From contig CAWHJW010000009.1 of the NCBI GenBank assembly GCA_963829725.1, positions 1 through 64,000 of the forward strand: DNA of 64,000 bases. Direction: 5' to 3'. Both the position numbers and the translations under genes were made by a program. Origin of the DNA: RYN-230 sp963829725. GTDB taxonomy: Bacteria; Actinomycetota; Actinomycetes; Streptosporangiales; Streptosporangiaceae. Shown one piece after another: positions 8,331 to 16,843 of this stretch (position 1 is its first letter; every line of letters starts with the position of its first letter). The notes beneath the pieces were generated by a model. The model saw only the letters and a program-made list of their open reading frames with translations, ran no database searches and had not been told where the DNA came from.

Positions 8331-9406
8331 GGCCGCGCCTCGAACACCAGGTTGAACGGTGTCTCCGCGACCCGCCCGAACTGCGTGAAGCCGCCGGCCG
8401 TGACGACGTCCCCGATCCTCGCCTCACCGGCCTGCGCGCCGAGGGCCAGTCCCACGTTCTGTGACAGCGAGGCGGGCGTGCACAGCAGCGTGGAGAACGC
8501 GTAGTAGGCGCGTCCCACCGGGTTCAGGTTCTCCTCCACTCGGTCACCGGCCCGTGGCTCGACGATCATCCAGGTGCCGTCCGGCTTGAGCGTCCCGCGG
8601 ACGTGCCGTGCGGCCCCGGCCGGGTCGCCCATGTCGTGCAGGCAATCGAACATCGTCACCAGGTCATACTCCGTCCCACCATAGGCCGCGGCCGGGGCGG
8701 CCTCGAAGCGGACCCGGTCGGCCACGCCCGCCTGCTGCGCCCGCTGGCGTGCCGTCTCGATCGAGCCCTGGTGATAGTCGGAGCCGACGAAGGCCGAGTT
8801 CGGGTACGCCTGGGCCATCAGGATCGTGGAGGCGCCGTGACCGCAGCCGACGTCGGCGACGAGCGCCCCGCGCTCCAGCTTGGCCACCACGCCGTCGAGC
8901 GCGGGCAGCCAGCTGGTGATCAGGTTCGCGTTGTAGCCGGGCCGGAAGAACCGCTCGCAGCCCTCGTGGACGTCCTGCACGTGCTCGTGCCAGCCGAACC
9001 CGGCGCCGGTGCGGGCCGCCTCGGCGATCTTCGGCGAGTCGAGCACCGAGCCCACGGCGATCTGGAAGAACCCGGGCAGGTAGGCCGGGCTGGCCGGGTC
9101 GGTGAGCGCCACCGCCTGCTCCGGTGGCAGGGTATAACGGCCGCTGTCCGGGTCGTACTCGACGAATCCGCCCGCCGCCTGCGCATTCAGCCACTCACGG
9201 ACATAACGCTCGGCAGTGCCGGTGCGCTCGGCCAGCTCAGCGGGGGCCAGCGGGCCCGCGCCGGCCAGCGCCCGGTAGAGGCCGAGCTTGTCGCCCAGCA
9301 CCACGAGCGCCGCGTTCAGGGTCGCGCCGACTTCGTCAACCGCGCGGAACACGAACTGCATCAGCTTGTCCCCGTCGACCTGGACGGCCTGCTCAGTGGT
9401 GGTCAT
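8327..9406 (-). CDS. SAM-dependent methyltransferase with N-terminal winged helix
   Basis: A 359-residue protein. Residues about 15-105 form a winged-helix dimerisation domain (L-Y-R-A-L then A-E-L-A-E-R-T-G-T-A-E-R-Y-V-R-E-W-L). A Rossmann methyltransferase domain follows, with motif I VADVGCGHGAS at about 183-192 and the acidic motif II residue Asp210. The layout matches Rv2258c-like class I methyltransferases. The ATG at 9406 is chosen because GGGAGGG lies 5-6 bases upstream. It is first in a two-gene operon with the fused hydrolase-glycosyltransferase and is transcribed divergently from the LAL regulator across 123 bp. Substrate unknown. Confidence 0.85.
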   Translation of the reverse strand: MTTTEQAVQVDGDKLMQFVFRAVDEVGATLNAALVVLGDKLGLYRALAGAGPLAPAELAERTGTAERYVREWLNAQAAGGFVEYDPDSGRYTLPPEQAVALTDPASPAYLPGFFQIAVGSVLDSPKIAEAARTGAGFGWHEHVQDVHEGCERFFRPGYNANLITSWLPALDGVVAKLERGALVADVGCGHGASTILMAQAYPNSAFVGSDYHQGSIETARQRAQQAGVADRVRFEAAPAAAYGGTEYDLVTMFDCLHDMGDPAGAARHVRGTLKPDGTWMIVEPRAGDRVEENLNPVGRAYYAFSTLLCTPASLSQNVGLALGAQAGEARIGDVVTAGGFTQFGRVAETPFNLVFEARP

Positions 9407-9529
9407 GATGCCCTCCCTGGGTTCGGTTTCGAGTGAGCGTAGATTCGGGGCGGCCGGTCTCGCTTCCGGGGCCCACCTAGTCCTGGGCGCGGCTGTCCGG
9501 TTTCGCATCAGGGTGCTTACAATCGCGCC
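9407..9529. promoter_or_regulatory. Divergent promoter region between methyltransferase operon and LAL regulator
   Basis: 123 bp separate the two start codons. This must contain both promoters and is the natural place for LAL-regulator binding. No operator could be assigned by eye. Confidence 0.5.
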
Positions 9530-12322
9530 ATGCTCTTGGGGCGGGACCGTGAGCGGGCGGAGATCGAGCGGGCCCTCGCGTGCGCGCGATCGGGGGCGAG
9601 CGCGGCGCTCGCGCTGTCCGGCGAACCAGGAATCGGCAAGACCGCGCTGCTCGACTACGCTGCCGGCCGTGCCGCAGGGATGCAACTGCTGCGCGCCCGC
9701 GGGATCGAATCGGAGGCGCAGATCCCGTTCGGGTCGCTGCTTGAGCTGCTCCGCCCGGCCCTGGCCATGCTGGAGAAGATCCCCGAGCCGCAGGCGGCCG
9801 CGCTGGAGGGGGCACTCGCGCTGCGGCCGGCGTCAGCACAGGAGCGGTTCGCCGTCGGTGCCGCCACCCTCAGCCTGCTCGCGGCCTACGCTGAGCACGC
9901 GCCGCTGGCGGTGGTGATCGACGACGCGCACTGGCTCGACGGGTCCAGCGCCCAGGCGCTGCTGTTCGCCTTCCGCCGGCTGGTCGCCGATCCGATCGCG
10001 GTGCTCATCGCGGTGCGCGAGGGAGAGCCGTCCATGCTCGACGGCGCCGACTTGCCAAAGCTGCGGATCGGCGGCCTGACCAGCGCGGAGGCAGCCATGC
10101 TGGTGGGCGGACTGGTGCCCGGGGTGATAACGCGGCTCTATGGCGCCACCGCCGGCAACCCGCTCGCCCTGCTCGAGCTGGCGCCGGACGCACAGGATCT
10201 GGTGCTCGCCCCGGAGGGCGCTCCGGTTCTCGTCTCCGCCAGGATTTCGGGCGCGTTCCTGCGCCGGGTCGGCACCCTTGACGAGGCCGCCCGGCAAGCG
10301 CTGCTGCTGGCCGCGAGCAGCGAGAGCGGCGACCTGCAGATGCTCGGGCGGGCCGCGGCCCGGCTCCGGGTTGACCTGTCCGCACTGGCCGCCGCGGAGA
10401 ACGCGGGGCTGGTCTCGCTGGCCTCGGGCACGGTCGAATTCCGCCATCCGCTGGCCCGGTCAGCGGTCTACGCCGACGCGCCGGCCGCGGCGCGCCGCGA
10501 TGCGCACCGGGCGCTGGCCGCCGCCCTGCCCGACCGGGATGTGGACCGCCGCGCGTGGCACCTGGCCGTCGCGGCGGTCGGCGTGGACGAGTCAGCGTCG
10601 GCCGCGCTCGAGCAGGCCGGGATCCGGGGGCGCGATCGCAGTGCGTATGCGACCTCGGCCGCCGCGTTCGAACGGGCTGGCCGTCTCACGGCCGGCAGCG
10701 AGCGGCGGGGCCGCCTGCTGCTCCAGGCGGCGGAGGCGGCCTGGCTGGCTGGACTGGCCGATCGCGCTGTCAGGTTGCTCGCCGAGGCCCGCGCGGCCAC
10801 CAGCGACCCAGCGAAACTGGTCGAGATCGACCAGCGGGAGGGGCACATCGCGGCCCGCCGGGGCCCGGTGATGCGCGGCCACGCGATCCTCACCGCAGCG
10901 GCCGGGCGGGCCGACCCCGAGCGTGCCGTCACGATGCTCGCCGAGGCCGCCTTCGCCTGCTTCTGCGCCGGGAACCCGGCCGAAATGCTGTCGGCCGCCA
11001 GCCGGGCATGCGCGATGCTCCCCGGGAAGGCCTCGGTCCGCGCCCGTTTCCTGGCGGCCACGGTCACCGGGATGGCCCGGATTCTCGGCGGGGACGCAGC
11101 AGCCGGTGCTCAGGCAATGCAAGAGGCGATCGCGCTCGCTGAGAACTCGGCCGAGCTGCGCCATGATCTCCAGCTGATCCCCTGGCTGGCCGCCGCCCCG
11201 CTGTTCCTGCGCGAGGCCGATGCCGGGCGCCCGCTGGTGGAGCACGCGCTGGACACTGCCCGGGCACATGCCGCGGTCGGCGCGCTGCCCTTCGTGCTCA
11301 ACCTGATCGCCAGGGACCAGGCCACCACGGACCGCCTGGCAGTCGCCGAGGCCACCTACCGGGAGGCGATCGATCTGGCCCGGGAGAGCGGGCAGCAGAC
11401 CGAGCTGACGTTCGGCCTGGCCGGCCTGGCCTGGCTGCTGGCCCGCCGCGGGCGGGAGCAGGAGTGCCGGGCAAGTGCCGCTGAAGCGCTCCAGCTCTGC
11501 GCCCGGCTCGGGGCGCGGCTGTTTGAGATCTGGGCGACAGCCGCGCTGGGTGAGCTCGAACTCGGCCTCGGTGACGCGACCCGCGCGGCCGGGCACTTCG
11601 AGCAGGTGCGGCAACTGCTGCGCGACCTCGCGATCACCGACGTTGACCTCTTCCCCGGGGCCGAACTCACCGATGCCTATCTGCGGCTGGGGCGCGATGA
11701 CGAGGCGCAGGTGGTCGCCGCGCAGTTCCTGGCCACCGCGAGGGCCAAGGGGCAGCCGTGGTCGCTGGCCCGCGCGCTGCGCTGCCGGGGGATGCTCGCC
11801 AACGACGCAGGATTCGCCGCGCACTTCGAGCAGGCGATCCGCCAGCATGCGCAGACACCGGACGCGTTCGAGGCGGCGCGCACCCGGCTGGCGTACGGCG
11901 AGCGGCTGCGGCGGGCCCGGAGCCGGGTGCTGGCCCGCGAGCAGCTCCGCGCCGCCGCCGATGTGTTCGAGCGGCTCGACGCCCGCCCGTGGGCCGATCG
12001 CGCCCGCACCGAGCTGGCCGCTACCGGGGAGACGCGCCAGCGGCGGGACCCGAGCACGATCGACGAGCTGACCTCGCAAGAGCTGCATATCGCGATCCTG
12101 CTCACCGGGGGGAAGACGACCCGGGAAGCCGCGGCTGCACTGTTCCTGAGCCCGAAGACCGTGGAGTACCACCTCCGCCACGTCTACCAGAAACTCGGCA
12201 TCCACTCCCGCGACGAGCTCGCACGCACGTTCGCCGGGCAGGCATCCCAAGCGAGCGGGCAGGCCCGCATCGCGCAGCTGGAAGTGGTAACAAGCTCCGG
12301 CCGGCCACCGAGGGCTTCCTAA
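9530..12322 (+). CDS. LAL-family (large ATP-binding LuxR) transcriptional regulator
   Basis: A 930-residue regulator. The N-terminus (LLGRDRERAEIERAL) leads into a Walker A loop at about 31-38 (GEPGIGKT). Walker B (VVIDDAHWLD) follows at about 125-135. A long helical, TPR-like middle holds the sensor region. The C-terminus (about 860-915) is a LuxR helix-turn-helix with L-T-S-Q-E-L, T-T-R-E-A-A-A-A-L-F-L-S-P-K-T-V-E-Y-H-L and Y-Q-K-L-G-I-H-S-R. LAL proteins usually activate secondary-metabolite or sugar-utilisation genes using ATP. It faces the methyltransferase/glycosyltransferase operon, its likely target. A broken relative of its HTH exists at about 33164. Confidence 0.9.
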   Translation: MLLGRDRERAEIERALACARSGASAALALSGEPGIGKTALLDYAAGRAAGMQLLRARGIESEAQIPFGSLLELLRPALAMLEKIPEPQAAALEGALALRPASAQERFAVGAATLSLLAAYAEHAPLAVVIDDAHWLDGSSAQALLFAFRRLVADPIAVLIAVREGEPSMLDGADLPKLRIGGLTSAEAAMLVGGLVPGVITRLYGATAGNPLALLELAPDAQDLVLAPEGAPVLVSARISGAFLRRVGTLDEAARQALLLAASSESGDLQMLGRAAARLRVDLSALAAAENAGLVSLASGTVEFRHPLARSAVYADAPAAARRDAHRALAAALPDRDVDRRAWHLAVAAVGVDESASAALEQAGIRGRDRSAYATSAAAFERAGRLTAGSERRGRLLLQAAEAAWLAGLADRAVRLLAEARAATSDPAKLVEIDQREGHIAARRGPVMRGHAILTAAAGRADPERAVTMLAEAAFACFCAGNPAEMLSAASRACAMLPGKASVRARFLAATVTGMARILGGDAAAGAQAMQEAIALAENSAELRHDLQLIPWLAAAPLFLREADAGRPLVEHALDTARAHAAVGALPFVLNLIARDQATTDRLAVAEATYREAIDLARESGQQTELTFGLAGLAWLLARRGREQECRASAAEALQLCARLGARLFEIWATAALGELELGLGDATRAAGHFEQVRQLLRDLAITDVDLFPGAELTDAYLRLGRDDEAQVVAAQFLATARAKGQPWSLARALRCRGMLANDAGFAAHFEQAIRQHAQTPDAFEAARTRLAYGERLRRARSRVLAREQLRAAADVFERLDARPWADRARTELAATGETRQRRDPSTIDELTSQELHIAILLTGGKTTREAAAALFLSPKTVEYHLRHVYQKLGIHSRDELARTFAGQASQASGQARIAQLEVVTSSGRPPRAS

Positions 12323-12340
12323 TAGGGGGCCTGACCAGGC

Positions 12341-12660
12341 TCCTTTCCACGGACACCGGCCGGGGAAGACGTGCGTTAGGTGGTATCGCCGCAGGTCAGA
12401 GTGTGGTTGCTGGTGGTGTAAGAGACCATCAGCATCGCAGGTGACTGCGGCGGCCAGGTAAACCCCACCCGGAGCAAGGTCAGAAGGGATCCGCCGCGGT
12501 CTTCGGGTCGCGGGGGAGACTGCGCGAGCGGTTGAGGGTGGCTCGCCCGATGCTCGCGGGTAGACCGCATGAGGTTGTCGGCAACGGCAGCCCTAGATGG
12601 ATGGCCGCCGGCCCGCTTCGGCGGGTGCACAGAACCCGGCCTACAGGCTGGCTCGCCCGC
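12341..12660 (+). pseudogene. RNase P RNA (rnpB) relic, copy 2, 5'-truncated with intact 3' end
   Basis: Same composition as copy 1 but continuous to the 3' end. It shows the stem CTGGTGG/CCATCAG around TGTAAGAGA, GGTGACTGCGGCGG, GGTAAACCCCACC, GGAGCAAGGTCAGAAGGG, a helix CCGCGGTC-TTCG-GGTCGCGG, GCTCGCCCGATGCTCGCGGG, TAGACCGCATGAGG, CCTAGATGGATGGCCGCCGG, CTTCGG, and the 3' strand of P4, ACAGAACCCGGCCTACAGGC. As in copy 1, the 5' third is missing. It starts with a hairpin (12341-12346 with 12361-12366) whose loop again contains CGGACAC. It lies 18 bp after the LAL gene on the same strand. A full-length rnpB elsewhere in the genome is expected. Confidence 0.85.
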
Positions 12661-12769
12661 CGCCTGTGCCGTGCGAAGCGTGGCCAGCGATGGACCTGGA
12701 CATGGCGGCTTTGCAGGCCGGGCTCACGCCCGAACGCGAACGCCATAGCCACAGACGCTGGTTTCAGCC

Positions 12770-13612
12770 TCATTCGCGCCGTGTCTGGTGCTGGGCTTTT
12801 CTCCATTTGCCGCCGCTGGCAGGCGCGCCGTCGCCGGTGCCGTCGGGGGCCTCGGCCTGGGTGTTTAGAAAGGCTTCCACGATGGTGGCCATGGGTTTGG
12901 GGTGTGTTACGAGGTCGAGGTGGCCGCCGTGGTAGATGTGCAGTTCGCTGCGCGGGATCAGCCGGTGCATTATCCGCGCGTTGGCCAGCGGGGTGAGGGG
13001 GTCGTCGTCGCCAGCGAGTATGAGGGTGGGAGGGCGTAGCAGCGGCAACAGCGGGAGGCTGGTCCAGCCAGCCGCGGCCACCAGCTGGTAGTAGTAGCCC
13101 TTGCCTGGCCCGGGGAGGGCATCCAGGTGAAGCACGTCGCTCGCGCGCGAGGGGTCGGCGCGCAGGCTGCCGCCATAGATCTCACCGGCGATGCCCGCGG
13201 CGTATCCCGGATCGCGGTGGCGCCGCGGGGTGAGCATGTGCCGCAGGACACGGGGGTGGCCGGGTATCATCAGCGCCCCGGTGCCAGTGGCCACCAGAAC
13301 CAGGCGACGCACCCGGCCAGGGTAGCGCAGCGTGAACTGCTGGGCGAGCCCGCCTCCCCAGGAGATGCCCAGCACATCGGCCTGCTGGTAGCCGAGCTGA
13401 TCGAGAAGATCGCTCAGCAACGGCGCCGAGGTCCACAGGTGGTAGGGGATGACCGGCGGGGGCGACCCGCCGATGCCGGGCAGGTTAAACCGGATCACTG
13501 TCCGCCGCCGGTCGAGTGCATCGACGAACGGCTGCAGCAGCTCGAGGCGGGCGCCGATGCCATTGCACAGCACGAGCGGCGGCCATCGGGGGTCCCCTTC
13601 GTGCACCGCCAC
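12770..13612 (-). CDS. Intracellular PHA-depolymerase-like alpha/beta-hydrolase, 5' end damaged
   Basis: From the GTG at 13612 the product has 280 residues and follows medium-chain-length PHA depolymerases (PhaZ) throughout: N-G-I-G-A-R-L-E-L-L, the elbow G-I-S-W-G-G with Ser84, I-Y-G-G-S-L-R, A-G-D-D-D-P-L-T-P-L and H-G-G-H-L-D-L. Family-like sequence continues upstream in the same frame (GEQARTLALPGRVLQVAVHEG) without a start codon. The only good start upstream is ATG 13749 with GGAGGT, and it is in another frame that stops at about 13636. A frameshift between these points, or a lost start, is likely. A depolymerase would mobilise the polymer made by PhaC at 22528-24267. Confidence 0.75.
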   Translation of the reverse strand: MAVHEGDPRWPPLVLCNGIGARLELLQPFVDALDRRRTVIRFNLPGIGGSPPPVIPYHLWTSAPLLSDLLDQLGYQQADVLGISWGGGLAQQFTLRYPGRVRRLVLVATGTGALMIPGHPRVLRHMLTPRRHRDPGYAAGIAGEIYGGSLRADPSRASDVLHLDALPGPGKGYYYQLVAAAGWTSLPLLPLLRPPTLILAGDDDPLTPLANARIMHRLIPRSELHIYHGGHLDLVTHPKPMATIVEAFLNTQAEAPDGTGDGAPASGGKWRKAQHQTRRE

Positions 13613-13843
13613 CTGCAGGACCCGGCCAGGCAGGGCTAGTGTCCGCGCCTGCTCACCGGCCGCAGCGCGCCGCCGCCAGCCCTTGACCTTGCGCAGCCCC
13701 GCCCGCCGACTGTGGCCGGCTTCGCCGGCTCGGGCCGGTCAGTGATCATGCACGCACACCTCCAGCTTGGCAATGCCACCAGCACGCTGGCGGCCACGAG
13801 TCATCGGTGGTGGATCTTCAGGTGCCGTCCGCGGAAATCGCAG

Positions 13844-14137
13844 CTAGCGCGGCGTAAGGAACTCCGGGCTTGCGCCTGCCGGTGCCGGCCAATCAGCGCG
13901 AGTCACGAAGACCTGCGGGCTGATGATGTGCAGCGCGCCGAGCAGGGTGCCCAGGGCCTCGCCCTGGGCAAGCTCGATTATCACCTCACCAGTTATCCCG
14001 GCTTTGCCGGTACTGTTTGGTACCAGGCGGAGGGCGCTCACTGGCTGGTCACAGAGGGCCTCGTGAAACAGGGCACGGCTCTGCGGATCGTCGGACAGGG
14101 TCAGCCGGATTCTCCACGTGATCTCATCCCGGAACAT
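13844..14137 (-). CDS. Small conserved hypothetical protein
   Basis: A 97-residue protein with a compact alpha/beta pattern: R-I-R-L-T-L-S-D-D-P-Q-S, a helix, G-E-V-I-I-E-L-A-Q, G-T-L-L-G-A-L-H-I-I-S-P-Q-V-F-V-T-R. I recall similar small unnamed proteins in actinomycetes. The ATG at 14137 has a GGGGCGA sequence upstream. Codon use fits a real gene better than the opposite-strand frame. No function can be given. Confidence 0.55.
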   Translation of the reverse strand: MFRDEITWRIRLTLSDDPQSRALFHEALCDQPVSALRLVPNSTGKAGITGEVIIELAQGEALGTLLGALHIISPQVFVTRADWPAPAGASPEFLTPR

Positions 14138-14474
14138 GGCGTCGCCCCGCTATTCCAGTATCACTACTTGCGGGCTATGATCGCGGAGGCAATGCGCCGG
14201 TACCAGAGGCACAAGTCCTTACCGGCCGGGCCGAAAGGCCGTTCGAGCGTTCGAGCCACAGGAGCCCAGATCCCGGTAACCACCGGGCTCAGCGGCGGCA
14301 CGGCTCATGGAGGGCCAGTTGGCTGGTCTTTTCCTCAGCCACTGGCGCGGCGTCCTGGCAGAATTGACGGCTATCCTGAATTGGCATAGCGCAGCGTGTC
14401 AGCCGGAAGGTCATTTACCGCGCCATGGTTATGCGTCGTTGACCTGCCTCGCCGGGACCGCTAGGGTCCGCTGC
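14138..14474. other. Gene-free interval
   Basis: About 340 bp between two small divergent genes. No frame, hairpin terminator or RNA gene was recognised. Confidence 0.4.
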
Positions 14475-14705
14475 ATGAAGATCATTATTCAGGCCGCGTA
14501 CGACACCGACACAGGACAGCTTTTCGAGGCTGACGAACATCACGCGCACGATGCGAAAGCTGTCCTGACTGGGCCATACACCATGTGGGTGGAAGGCTCC
14601 ACGGACCAGCCGGCCCGTCACCACGTGGAGAATGCCAGCGACATGGCGGACGCAACGCTCCGCGACATCGCCGGCCTCATCTATCTAACGGTCGAAAACG
14701 AATGA
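14475..14705 (+). CDS. Small hypothetical protein
   Basis: A 76-residue acidic protein starting MKIIIQAAYDTDTGQLFEADE and ending in a helix and short strand (DIAGLIYLTVENE). No family recognised and only a weak ribosome binding site. It is kept because its composition is lower in arginine than random GC-rich frames and it fills an otherwise empty gap. Confidence 0.4.
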   Translation: MKIIIQAAYDTDTGQLFEADEHHAHDAKAVLTGPYTMWVEGSTDQPARHHVENASDMADATLRDIAGLIYLTVENE

Positions 14706-14787
14706 TCTTCAACCGCGTTCGGTGGTGATCGTTCCTTCATCGCGAGCATGGTGGGGCGTGCGTAAAACCGTCGGCGTAGTCCTCGCG

Positions 14788-15516
14788 TCACGGGCCGGTC
14801 GCGTGTTCGGTGCAAGGCTCTCGCCAGCAGGGTGATGTCGGCTGCGGACGCGGCCGAAGCGCGGGCGGGCTCGGATTGAGGTCCAGTTCGCTGACCGCAG
14901 GTAGATCGTCGGCGAGCCTGGAGACCCGCAGCAGCGCATCAGCGGCGCGGCGGTGTTCACCGGCGGGATGCCCCGGTGGCCGAACCGGCCGGTCGGCATC
15001 TTCGCGGCCTGGCAGGTCAAAGGCCAGCTTGACCACGCTGCCGGATATGCGCCTCTTAGCGGGCAGGTCGGCGTCGGCGAATACCCGGAGCATCGCCGAG
15101 TTCTCTGCCATCGTCTCCGCAGTGAGCGTCCGCAGGTCACGCTGCCGCGCCTGCCAGATCAGATGCTCGAGCAGCAGGCTGGCGATACCGCGATCGTGCA
15201 TGTCATCAGGGACGGCGAACGAGACCTCCGCGACGCCGGGCTTCCCGGCGGGTTCGTAGGTGGCCACGCCGACCAGCCGGTCGCCCTGCCAAGCTAGCAG
15301 TGCCGCATGCTCGGAATCCGGCTTGCGGCAGACCCGCCTGGCTTCCTGCCCGGCCGCGCGCGAGCTCGTGCTGAAAAACCGCAGGTAGAAGTTGGCCTGC
15401 GACATGCCAGCATGCATCGTGCGTACCGCGTCGGCGTCCTGCGGCCGGGCCGGCCTGATCTCCACCGTGCTGCCATCGGTCAGCAGCGCGTACATCGCTG
15501 CAGCGGGCGTGCTCAC
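14788..15516 (-). pseudogene. GNAT-acyl-CoA-synthetase fusion gene reduced to its two ends
   Basis: Residues 1 to about 165 are a GNAT acetyltransferase domain of the type found at the N-terminus of large actinobacterial NDP-forming acyl-CoA synthetase fusions (VEIRPARPQDADAVRTMHAG, YLRFFS, then VAEVSFAVPDDMHDRGIASLL). After a scrambled stretch the frame resumes as A-D-A-L-L-R-V-S-R-L-A-D-D-L-P-A-V-S-E-L-D-L-N-P, the usual last segment of the ATP-grasp domain of the same fusions. The central 600 or so residues (CoA-binding and ligase domains) are gone. The GNAT part could still fold, but the gene as a whole is a deletion remnant. Confidence 0.7.
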
Positions 15517-15655
15517 CAGGCCGCCCCCTCAGACGACGGCACCGGATCGGGCGGGGTGCTGCGGGCCGCTGAGGCCGCGCGCGCACCGGACGAGTCTGCC
15601 ACCATCGGCATTCTGGGCGACCGGTACTCCGCGCGGCTCAGCTACCGGCATATGA

Positions 15656-16843
15656 TCACATACGCTCGAAGATCGCGGCGATGCCCTGGCCGCCGCCTAT
15701 GCACATGGTGACGAGCGCGTACCTGCCGGACACCCGCCTGAGCTCATACAGCGCCTTGACGGTAAGGATGGCGCCGGTCGCGGCAACCGGGTGGCCCAAC
15801 GAGATGCCGCTGCCGTTGGGGTTGGTCCGGTCCAGCGGCAGGCCGAGCTCGCGGACGACGGCGAGGGCTTGAGCGGCGAATGCCTCGTTCACCTCGAACA
15901 CGTCGATTTCGTCAAGCTTCAGGCCGGTCCGGTCCAGGATCTTCCTGACCGCTGGCACCGGGCCGATGCCCATCATCTTGGGCTCGACGGCGGCGTGGCT
16001 GTAGGCGACCAGGCGGCCCATCGGCTGCAGGCCGTGGCTGCTCGCGTAGGAGCCGCTGGTGAGCACGACAGCGGCTGCCGCGTCGTTCATCCCCGAGGCG
16101 TTCCCGGCTGTCACGGTGCCCTCCTTGGAGAACGCCGGGCGCAGCCGGGCCATGCCCTCCAAGCTGGCGTCGGGCCGGATGTGCTCGTCGGCCACCACTT
16201 CGACCGTGCCCTTCCTGGCGGGCGCCTGAACGGGTGTTATCTGCTCGTCGAAGTAGTGCGCCGCTACCGCCGCCGCGGCGCGGTGGTGACTCTCGACCGC
16301 CAGCGCGTCCTGATCCTCGCGAGAGATCCCGAACTCCTGGGCGACGTAGTCTGCTGTCGCACCCATATGGCAGCTCTCGAACGGGTCGTTCAGCGCGCCA
16401 ACCACGGGGTCGATGGCCGCGCCATCTCCCATCCGCTGGCCCCAGCGCATGCTCTGCAGCCAGTACGGGCCACGGCTCATTGACTCGGCACCGCCTGCCA
16501 CCGCGGCCTCAGCGTCACCAAGGGTGATGGCCTGGGCCGCCGAGACGATAGCCTGCAGCCCGCTGCCGCAGAGCCGGTTCACGGTGAAGGCCGGCATGGT
16601 CACTGGCAGGCCGCCATTGACGGCGGCGACCCGGCTCAGGTACATGTCCCTGGGCTCGGTGTGAATCACGTTGCCGAACACCGCGTGGCCGAAATCACCC
16701 GGATCGACGCCGGACCGGTGCACGGCCTCACGGACCACTGTCGCCGCCATGTCGCACGGCGGGACGCCCGCGAGGGCACCGCCATAGCGGCCGATGGCAG
16801 TCCGGGTGCCAGCGAGCACCACAACATCGTTCGGTTCGGTCAT
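15656..16843 (-). CDS. phaA: Acetyl-CoA acetyltransferase (thiolase)
   Basis: A 395-residue thiolase. The acyl-accepting Cys92 lies in VNRLCGSGLQ; NASGMNDAAAAVVL, then GHPVAATGA (catalytic His) and CIGGGQG (second Cys) are all in place. The ATG at 16843 has AGGAG seven bases upstream. Thiolases of this type condense two acetyl-CoA to acetoacetyl-CoA, the entry to both PHB synthesis and the ethylmalonyl-CoA pathway encoded nearby. A degradative role is equally possible from sequence. No acetoacetyl-CoA reductase (phaB) is in the window. Confidence 0.88.
   Translation of the reverse strand: MTEPNDVVVLAGTRTAIGRYGGALAGVPPCDMAATVVREAVHRSGVDPGDFGHAVFGNVIHTEPRDMYLSRVAAVNGGLPVTMPAFTVNRLCGSGLQAIVSAAQAITLGDAEAAVAGGAESMSRGPYWLQSMRWGQRMGDGAAIDPVVGALNDPFESCHMGATADYVAQEFGISREDQDALAVESHHRAAAAVAAHYFDEQITPVQAPARKGTVEVVADEHIRPDASLEGMARLRPAFSKEGTVTAGNASGMNDAAAAVVLTSGSYASSHGLQPMGRLVAYSHAAVEPKMMGIGPVPAVRKILDRTGLKLDEIDVFEVNEAFAAQALAVVRELGLPLDRTNPNGSGISLGHPVAATGAILTVKALYELRRVSGRYALVTMCIGGGQGIAAIFERM

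Noticed and set aside
10592..12250. A 552-codon minus-strand frame inside the LAL regulator gene
   Set aside because: Low-complexity shadow frame opposite a protein with complete Walker and HTH motifs.
13712..14389. A 225-codon plus-strand frame
   Set aside because: It covers a better minus-strand candidate (13844-14137) and shows the Arg/Cys-rich composition of a non-coding frame.
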